Source of the DNA: Moniliophthora roreri
Taxonomy: Eukaryota; Basidiomycota; Agaricomycetes; Agaricales; Marasmiaceae
Assembly: GCA_001466705.2 (NCBI GenBank)
Contig: LATX02000049.1
Coordinates: 1 to 28,099 of the forward strand
Reading direction: 5' to 3'
DNA length: 28,099 bases
The notes beneath the pieces were generated by a model, which was not told where the DNA came from, did not search any database, and was given only the letters and a program-made list of their open reading frames with translations. Made by a program: the position numbers and the translations under genes. The first letter of the stretch is position 1. Every line of letters begins with the position of its first letter. Positions 22,141-28,099 of the stretch are shown here, piece after piece.

Positions 22141-22637
22141 ATGCTCTAAAATGAAGGGGTTGGTTGGGTGAGGCATGCCAAATGCACAAAAGAGAGAAAC
22201 AAAGCAAGGAAAAATTTATTGCCCGGGCAGATCAATTTCACAAATCAAGTAATATTGCTAAATTTTGCCAATCTGACTCCCATTTTGCCATTTTATTGCC
22301 AGTTTTGCCAAGCCCTTTGGCAAAATCATTGCGTTTTGCCAACAACACTAGTGTAGGTATGGTGAATTGGAGAGGATAAAGATTTGAAATCATCCTTGAA
22401 TTTGAAAACTGGCTTCACACCCAGTTCCCACCAGATATTGACTATTGCATTAGATATCATGCCAGTATTGCTACTAGTGCAAGCGGCGCCAAAAGGATGA
22501 CATTGATCAATGTAGAACTCCCCTAGGTGTCCCTAGACCACGAGAAATGGCTTGTGGTGGGGAATCCCAGGGCAAGTTCAATAGAACTTGGCAATATCCA
22601 TAGTGCAGGCCATCGTGCCTGGGGGTGCAATTGCAAC

Positions 22638-22824
22638 CTGTGAGATGTATCAGATGAGAACATGCTCATGAAAGGGTCGATTGACCAAAATAGATGGGAT
22701 GATATATTCCTTTCTTTGGGCGAATGCCACAATCTATGCCCATTGGGCAAATATAGTCAATTGACTAAATGCAAGTCGATTGACTAGGTTTTGGTCTATT
22801 GACCTGATATAAAGTACTACTTAC
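22638..22824 (-). other. Likely spliceosomal intron in the Ngaro RT gene
   Basis: The minus-strand donor GTAAGT (22824-22819) and acceptor CACAG (22638) bound 187 bp of non-coding sequence between KIAEV and VAIAPPGTMAC. Removing it restores the expected spacing of RT motifs in one frame. It contains four near-palindromic GTCRATTGAC-like motifs (near 22677, 22756, 22773 and 22793). Confidence 0.6.
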
Positions 22825-23389
22825 CACTTCTGCAATTTTCACTGCTGTATCAAATCTTGTAGAGAACTGGTCCTTCTTAATGAAGGAGTTTACCGTCGGG
22901 TGCTCTTTGGTTTCTTTCGACAAGTTTCAGCATACACAGAACTTCGGCGGGAGTCCTGGCCCTTGGTCTTGTTCAGAGATGATAAAAGGAGAAGCGATGA
23001 AAGGACTGCACATGATGGACTCCATATCTTCCTTTGTGAACAGCCCGCAGAAATGGCCAGCCACAAGCTCCTTCTGGATGTACTCATTGATGATCTCAGG
23101 ATGCTCTGTGGCTGATGGATGATTTGGCATAATAATGGTGTGTTCTATGAGAGGCATATCCCTAAGTGGGAAGCCATGTTGTAGGTTGTGGACAAGAAGT
23201 GGATATGAAGGCATGAGGTTGAGCTTATTGAGTTTATGTTCAAAATTGTCGGCATAGTATGGGGTGACAATAGATTCATATATTTTGTTGTGTAGTGGAA
23301 TAGAATGGGAAAGACAAGCGTGTTCATATATAGTAGTCGAGAAGTCAGTGTAAATGAGTTTTTCTGGGCAGGATAGCCTGAAGAATTCT

Positions 23390-24760
23390 TCAAGTACCAG
23401 AGTTTGGTCTCTTTGGGCAGGTTCCATCAAGTGCACCATGATCAGATTTCGAACAGAAGGAGCATACATGGAGTTTTCCACATTTGCCTGTGGCGGACTT
23501 GCCAGACTTGTCAATGCATGAGAGTTGTTTCTTGTGGAAAATGTTGAAGAGAACACAGACTGGCTTGTTGGTGTCAGGGTGAGTGACTTCTCCATTACAG
23601 TATATGGCCCAGATAGCCTTCTTGGCATTTGGGCATTCATTGCATCTGTGGCCATGCTCTCCACATAGTATGCAGCAAGGAGCCAAGGTGGGCTTGCTCT
23701 TCTTGTTGCTCTTTGGAAAGGGCTGGTATGCTTGAGATGCCCTTGAACCTGCTATGTCTGACTTTTTCTTGCTGCCTGCACCATCCTCTCCCATCAACTT
23801 CTCCTGCCTCAGCTTATCGATCTCCACCTTGATGTTATCAGCACTCAGCTTGAATAGCTGGCAGCTTCGATAGACTTCCTCCCAATATGCCACTTGATAT
23901 GGGTGCCGGTCAATGAAGAACTGGTCACGTAGCTCCTTTTCTCATGGCTTCCAGTATTGGAAAAGTTCAGAGCAGTCATGTTTACCAAGGAAAAATTGAA
24001 AATGATTGGTGGTGAATTCAGAAAAGAAAGGATTTTCCCCATTCTTATTGTTGACCTCTCTGCAGAACTAGGTGAAGTTGAATGTGCACTCATGGAATTT
24101 CTCTAGATCCATGCTCTCAAGTTCTTCCTCAGAAACTGATAGCTCAGCACATATCTTTACGATGTCCAGAATAGTGACCTTCTTAGAAGTGACACCCAGT
24201 GTGGTAGTAGCAGAGGTGGGGATGAATGTGCAGGTTGGCACATTATGGTTCTTCTTAAATATTTCTCTCAGGTTCACGTCAGAGAAGAGTCCTAAGGGCA
24301 GAGCGCCATGAGTGAAAGCTAGATGTAAAGCATCTGAAAAGACAACAGGGTAATCTCCACCCATCATATGTGGTACTGTCTCAAAAACCTGAGCATCTAT
24401 GCAATCTCCTGAGGATTTCGTCGTCTCTTTCACTGCCTCCTCCTCTTCCTTATTTCTCTTCTCCATCCATTGCAATACATGCCTTGCAAGCCATTGCTTG
24501 CAGCTATCAAAAAGCTCCTTACTCTTCCTTATCTCTTCATACTCTATCATTTCGACTGTAACTTCTGAGTGTGAGTCTGAGGGAATGATTGTGTCTCCAT
24601 TATTATTTGCCTGGGCTTGGATCTGAGTGATGTATCGTGCAGAATTCTTTTTGTGTATATCAAAGTTCAGTTTAATTCAGTTGATGACATTGAGTTTCTT
24701 TAGAAGGGCTTTTACAGTATTGGTCTTGTGTGTTCTTGGGTTTCAGTTCGGGTCCTTTTG
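23390..24760 (-). pseudogene. Ngaro ORF1: zinc-knuckle protein, body and C-terminus
   Basis: The gag-like first ORF of the element, probably RNA-binding. Conserved with the second copy at 25812-26630: a Glu/Lys-rich helix (IEYEEIRKSKELFDSCKQWL), then GGDYPVVFSDALHLAF, LPLGLFSDVNLREIF and ILDIVKICAELSVSEEELE. Beyond the copy end comes a Lys-rich segment, a CX2CX4HX4C knuckle (CILCGEHGHRCNEC, near 23660) and a second CX2CX4HX6C (CSFCSKSDHGALDGTC, near 23430). The stop is at 23390. Stops at about 24068 and 23940 interrupt it, but all parts share one frame. The 5' end is cut by the N at 24761. Its 3' end overlaps ORF2 by about 275 bp. Confidence 0.7.
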
Positions 24761-24761
24761 N

Positions 24762-25811
24762 CTTGAATATACATGAATATCTAGCTGTCCTTATATATGG
24801 TCCATGGAATATATCTACAGAAAAATATAAATAATGTCTGATAGTTCAGGAAATGATAAATAAGTGACTGAGATACTAAAAGAGGGAATATTTGGATGTC
24901 ACAGAGTCTGGCCACTAGGGTATCCAACCATACCTGTGTGGGTATCTACTTCTCCAGGTGTTCTGGACTCTATAATTTGTATTATCTCTTTTCTAAGTTG
25001 GGTATCTATGAGCAGATGGCTGTATCCATCCTGTTTCTTTACAGCATTTCTCTTTCCAGTATCTGCACATCGGCAGAAGCCTAGATACCAAAGTTTCTAA
25101 GGCCAGAACATGCTGTTACTGTTTCTATCTCCTTTGACAATGCATGCTTGGTCTTATTTAGGACTTCTCATGCATTAGATATTCTTTGTTTGTCTTATTG
25201 TATCTGTCTGTAGGTAGCTGATGTCTTTTGGAAGTGATTTCCTTCTTTCTGAGAAGACTTTGTACCTCTTTAGTTTATTTCCCATGTTTTGCCACTGGTG
25301 AACTCTTTATTAAGAGATTGCCTGCTTTGACATTGATCCATATATTGACTTCTGAAGAGGATCATTCTGTGATCATTCCTGTTCTAAGTCATCTGTCTAT
25401 TTTGATGTCTCTGCTAAGTACCTCTGTACTGTTTGACTGCATGTTGCACTTTGCAGATGTCATAGAAAGGTAGAATAGAAATTAAAATCCCATTGATAGC
25501 ACTTTGAGAGCTTGATTAACTAGCCAATGCATTCATTGGGCCATAGTTAGGTTCCCTACAGGTTTTGGGAGTGATCTGCTTTGGATCTGATACATAGATA
25601 AGTCAGAAAGTACAGCTTAGACACCTCTGTATAGCATATCATGTAGCTCTTCATATTTTCCAATGCACCATAGCTTCTCAAAGGCAATGACTAGCAGACT
25701 GGGCTTCACTCTAGTCCTTATTACCCATTATCTTGTGTCATATTAAAGTGTTCCAATTCATAAGTAATGTAAAATGAATAAAAATGGGTCTTTTCTAGGT
25801 TTGCCATATTA
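24762..25811 (-). repeat. Family A LTR-like repeat, inserted inverted in Ngaro ORF1
   Basis: This is the reverse complement of the repeat at 18-2740. It starts CTAATATGGCAAACC at about 25811 and runs to just past the TATA-like site (24762), where an N at 24761 cuts it. Its continuous order clarifies the broken copies at the left end of the window. The ORF1 frame stops at its right edge. Confidence 0.8.
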
Positions 25812-26630
25812 GTGGTCACATTTACCAAGGAAAAATTGAAAATGATTGTTGGTGAATTTGGAAAAGAAAGGATTTCCCCTGTTCTTCTCATCAACCTCTC
25901 TGCAGAACTGGGTGAAGTTGAATGTGCACTCATGGAATTTCTCTAGATCCATGCCCTCAAGTTCTTCTTCAGAAACTGATAGCTCAGCACATATCTTTGC
26001 AATGTCCAGTATAGTGACCTTCCTAGAAGTAACACCCAGTTTGGTAGTAGCAGAGGTAGGGATGAATGTGCAGGTTGGCAAATTATAGTTCTTCTTAAAT
26101 ATTTCTCTCAGGTTTGTGTCAGAAAAGAGTCCTAAGGGCAGAGCACCATGAGTGAAAGCTAGATGTAAAGCATCTGAAAACATGACAGGGTAATCTCCAC
26201 CCATTGTACATGGTACTGTCTCAGAAACCTGAGCATGTATGCAATCTCCCAAGGATTTCATTGTCTCTTTCTCTGCCTCCTCATCTTCCTCATTTCTCTT
26301 CTCCATCCACTGCAATACATGCCTCACAAGCCATTGCTTGCAGCTATTAAAAAGCTCCTTGCTCTTTCTTATCTCTTCATACTCTATTGTTTCAACTGTG
26401 ACTTCTGAATGTGAGTCTGAGAGAATGATTGCATCTCCATCACTGTTCACCTAGGCTTGGATCTGAGCAATGTATCATGCAGAATTTTTTTTGCATATAT
26501 CAAAGTTCAGTTTGATTCAGTTGATGACATTGAGTTTCTTTAAGAGGGCTTTTACAGTATCAGTCTTGTGTGTTCTTGGGATTTGGTTTGGGTCTTTTTG
26601 AGATTGGGAATGACAATTGAGATTCGACAT
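25812..26630 (-). pseudogene. Ngaro ORF1: N-terminal part (second partial copy)
   Basis: ATG at 26628-26630 begins a frame (MSNLNCHSQSQKDPN, then TVKALLKKLNVIN) 25 bp inside repeat A1, the expected place for ORF1. It continues through the helix and GGDYP-region motifs shared with 24068-24760 and ends at the family A insertion at 25811. In-frame stops occur early (near 26518, 26480 and 26453), then it is open to 25809. It differs from the other copy at many positions, mostly transitions, so it is not an exact assembly duplicate. Confidence 0.7.
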
Positions 26631-26654
26631 GATGTGTACAGAGAGGAGATGTAG

Positions 26655-26799
26655 AAATACAAAGAGGAATACAAAGAGTATGCTATGCTGAACAAGTTGT
26701 GGCAGATGGAAGCAGGAGGAAAAGACACTGAGTGCTTCCATCTGCTGCATGTCTACCTCATCCTCTGATAAGCCTCTGCAGGCTCCAACTTATCACAGA
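26655..26799 (-). repeat. Ngaro split direct repeat A1 (element 5' end)
   Basis: This 145-bp direct copy of A2 (17161-17305) ends CTTATCACAGA at 26799. Outside it, six bases (CTCCAG) precede the AGTGAT at which Crypton coding sequence resumes. It probably holds the promoter/leader for ORF1. Confidence 0.85.
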
Positions 26800-26805
26800 C
26801 TCCAG

Positions 26806-26973
26806 AGTGATCACTACAATATTGTCAGAATGCATAGATATGCCCTGAGAATAAAGCTCTAAACTGCTGTCCAAATTAGTAGTAGTCATTGACATTTTGA
26901 GAAAGTGACTTGCAAGAGCACTGGAAGCACAATCAGAGCATGATCCCAGTCCTGTTGACCAGCACTGCATCAC
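26806..26973 (-). pseudogene. Crypton-type YR gene, 5' coding piece
   Basis: This minus-strand frame (ATG at 26970) reads through SDNIVVIT and reaches the Ngaro insertion at AGTGAT (26806-26811). It joins in phase with SRDPHGKYKG at 16918. The peptide is Ser/Thr-rich with no domain of its own, as expected for the N-terminus before the core-binding region. Assignment rests on the in-frame junction. The 26974-27098 stretch upstream is AT-rich with no gene and may hold the Crypton 5' end. Confidence 0.5.
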
Positions 26974-27098
26974 CTTGACATGACCTACTAAAGTTTATTG
27001 AATATAGTATATACACATCAGATAGAATTGTGAGCACTGATACAAATTTGTAGCCAGGATATGTATTATACATTGTTAATCATACAACCTGCTTCACT

Positions 27099-28099
27099 TC
27101 ACCATGCATCCAGAACCTCCCATTCTGAGTCTTCTTCATCCAACATCTCTGATTCATCTGATGTTTCTGAAACAGTGTCTTTAGTCTGAGGAAGAGAAAA
27201 AGCATATTGCATGGGTGACACGCCTTCAACAACCACAAAATGATCCTCAGTATCAACAATCTCCCACTCTGGATAACCCATACTTTGTGCCCAATCAGAG
27301 GTAGTGAGGTCAAAGCCCCGAGCCTTCTGCCAGTCTTGGAGGGCAGTGTAGATGTTGGTTGGCCATGAGCGCAGCTGAACTCGACTGGGAAGCCTTGTGT
27401 CAGGCATGAGTACTGGAAGGCCCCACCACTCACATTCCTCCTCTGACAGCTGAGACTGACCAGTCTTGTCAAAAGACCAGAAGTAAGGAGCTCTTTGCAT
27501 GTGGGATACAAGTTCAGATATCATAGTGGGGGGATGAAGGAAGAGGTAAACAGGTTTTAGTGTTGTTTCTTTAATGAGGTGTTTAGCATTACGGAGGGTA
27601 GAGAAGGTTGGGGGGTGTTCAGTAGATCGTAAAACCAGGTTGGGTGGGAGAATAACAACTGGTGGGAGAAAGAAAATATCAGTTTGTGTAATATATTAAA
27701 CAGGAAGGAGACATACAAAAGTTTTCCTTTCCCTCTGTAACGTCAAGAGCATCAAAAATCCGCAAGGACTGCAATAACCACCCCTCGCGGAACCTCGACC
27801 AATTACATGCAGCTCCAAGATAAACATGCCTCCCTTGAACTGGATCTAACTTGAAGCTTGCAAATCCCTGAGCCTATTTCAAACATAGAAACCACAATAT
27901 CACTCACCGTATCAAACCCCCATCCAGCTCTGTTTCATCTACTAATCCATCCATCTTCCACCATATCCATAACGAACCAGCTTCTCGTGGCCTTCTGGCA
28001 ACAGCCTCCAATGACGGTGAATAGACGGTGTCGAACCGAAGTCCACCTATGACATTCATCAGGAGATGATCGGGTAGATTCCCCCAAAGACCGCGGAGA
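27099..28099 (-). CDS. Host-like spliced gene, 3' part (hypothetical protein)
   Basis: Function unknown. Three exons fit one frame: 28098-27943, 27873-27717 and 27658-27099. Intron 1 (27942-27874, 69 bp) runs GTAGAT to ATAG and intron 2 (27716-27659, 58 bp) runs GTATGT to CACCAG; these sizes are typical of basidiomycetes. An alternative intron-1 donor (GTGAGT at 27907) would be too short and out of phase. About 290 residues are visible, including ASFKLDPVQGRHVYLGAACN (exon 2), YFWSFDKTGQ, EEECEWWGLP and ARGFDLTTSDWAQSMGYPE (exon 3), and an acidic Trp-ending tail. It resembles conserved Agaricomycete hypothetical proteins as I recall them, without a named domain. No stops break it. It continues past the right edge, so its start is not seen. 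Confidence 0.65.

Larger units (their letters stand above)
19655..22350 (-). mobile_element. hAT DNA transposon inserted in Ngaro RT gene
   Basis: The 2,696-bp element has terminal inverted repeats TAGTGTAGATGGCAAAAC (19655-19672) and, on the opposite strand at the right end, TAGTGTTGTTGGCAAAAC (22350-22333), which agree at 16 of 18 positions. Subterminal TTTTGCC/GGCAAAA motifs recur at both ends. Its transposase pseudogene lies inside, on the minus strand. The termini, 8-bp duplication and protein motifs all agree. Confidence 0.92.
19647..22358. repeat. 8-bp target-site duplication of the hAT element
   Basis: GTATAGGT at 19647-19654 and GTGTAGGT at 22351-22358 flank the hAT element and differ by one transition. 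Eight base pairs is the standard hAT target length. With one copy removed together with the element, the Ngaro RT frame is continuous. Confidence 0.85.
18758..23664 (-). pseudogene. Ngaro ORF2: reverse transcriptase and RNase H, hAT-interrupted
   Basis: The enzyme copies element RNA to cDNA. In order on the minus strand: an N-terminal region ending HPEIINEYIQKELVAGH and FIASPFIISEQDQGPG (23100-22930); NLSKETKEHPTVNSFI and RFDTAVKIAEV; a likely intron (22638-22824); PPGTMACTMDIAKFY; and FYIDQCHPFGAACTSSNTGM, with the polymerase DD in FKFKDDFK (near 22410). The hAT insertion (19655-22350) follows. The frame resumes with HEDILSLVADLGMLWHD, VTTFVRFIWNLPL and GRSYLPILSNFM. RNase H shows DASTEWG, WLETLAIK, AHSDNQGT and SADPLS, the D-E-D-D pattern. 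It stops with TAG at 18758-18760. Stops at 22927, 22578, 22533, 19145 and 18935 break it. The start is unclear; the frame overlaps ORF1 by about 275 bp. Confidence 0.85.
16919..26799 (-). mobile_element. Ngaro-type YR retrotransposon carrying nested insertions
   Basis: The element runs on the minus strand. Split direct repeats A1 (26655-26799) at the 5' end and B1, A2, B2 at the 3' end are diagnostic of Ngaro/PAT-type YR elements, as opposed to the inverted repeats of DIRS1. ORF1 (zinc knuckle), ORF2 (RT and RNase H) and ORF3 (YR) follow in order. Later insertions are a hAT element (19655-22350) and a family A LTR fragment (24762-25811), the latter next to an N and a partial ORF1 duplication. 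No methyltransferase domain was seen. It lies inside the Crypton gene. All three ORFs are broken. Confidence 0.8.
15200..26990 (-). mobile_element. Crypton-type element interrupted by a Ngaro retrotransposon
   Basis: This groups the 5' coding piece at 26806-26973 with the exons at 15200-16918. They join in frame when the intervening Ngaro is ignored. The outer ends of the Crypton are not defined, because Cryptons lack long terminal repeats. The right limit is bounded by the host gene ending at 27099. The left limit is only estimated from the end of coding similarity. Confidence 0.55.

Noticed and set aside
16061..22929. TGA read as Arg (an altered genetic code)
   Set aside because: TGA at Arg positions is confined to decayed repeats. 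The intact-looking gene at the right edge does not use it, and CpG mutation explains the pattern.
22927..23122. Plus-strand frames over the RT N-terminal region (22880-23122 and 22900-23115)
   Set aside because: They are complementary to the RT frame containing HPEIINEYIQKELVAGH and have no independent support.
16919..26799. Calling the YR retrotransposon a DIRS1 element
   Set aside because: DIRS1 elements have inverted terminal repeats and usually a methyltransferase domain. Here the repeats are split and direct, and no such domain was seen.
1..28099. CRISPR arrays, tRNA or rRNA genes, bacterial operons
   Set aside because: No regularly spaced short repeats, no cloverleaf candidates and no ribosomal sequence were found. 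The gene structure is eukaryotic.

Overview
The window is repeat-dense fungal DNA, most likely from an Agaricomycete (mushroom-forming basidiomycete). The evidence is tyrosine-recombinase (YR) retrotransposon proteins of the Ngaro/DIRS type, a Crypton-type YR gene, a BED-finger hAT transposase, Ty3/gypsy-like gag genes, and a host-like gene with short introns of about 58 and 69 bp. These assignments come from reading the translations against remembered family features; no database search was run. Almost every element is a decayed pseudogene. Only the gene at the right edge (27099-28099, minus strand) looks like intact host sequence.

Layout. 1-2930: LTR-like repeat family A with internal duplications and assembly gaps. 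2940-3557: two broken ends of a CACTA-type MITE family facing each other. 3787-5804: two tandem copies of a ~1.0 kb LTR-like unit (family B). About 5796-6399: LTR/leader and putative primer-binding site. 6555-9550: gypsy-like gag gene on the plus strand, split by a MITE (6984-7557). 9550-10810: a second gag-like ORF on the minus strand, split by a related MITE in the opposite orientation (9996-10743), with its putative primer-binding site and LTR at 11101-12395. 12416-14275 and 14277-16136: a near-identical 1,860 bp duplication separated by one N, carrying the 3' end of a Crypton-type YR gene. 15200-26973: the Crypton with a ~9.9 kb Ngaro-type retrotransposon inside it (16919-26799). Inside the Ngaro lie a complete-ended hAT element (19655-22350) and a family-A LTR fragment (24762-25811).

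Nesting. The Crypton coding frame is cut at 26806-26811 and resumes at 16915-16920, both at the hexamer AGTGAT. The Ngaro reverse-transcriptase frame is cut by the hAT and resumes exactly across one copy of its 8-bp target duplication. The Ngaro has split direct repeats in the order A1 (26655-26799), ORFs, B1 (17306-17398), A2 (17161-17305), B2 (16919-17011). It encodes a zinc-knuckle ORF1, an RT/RNase H ORF2 and a YR ORF3, in overlapping frames.

Decay. In-frame stops in the Ngaro, hAT and Crypton genes are mostly TGA where the family normally has Arg (CGA), and one recombinase catalytic Arg is lost by the same kind of change. This fits CpG-to-TpG mutation of methylated repeats. The host gene at the right edge keeps more CpG. 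Seven single-N gaps (686, 1497, 2939, 3558, 7184, 14276, 24761) all fall in repeated DNA, so duplications next to them may be assembly products.
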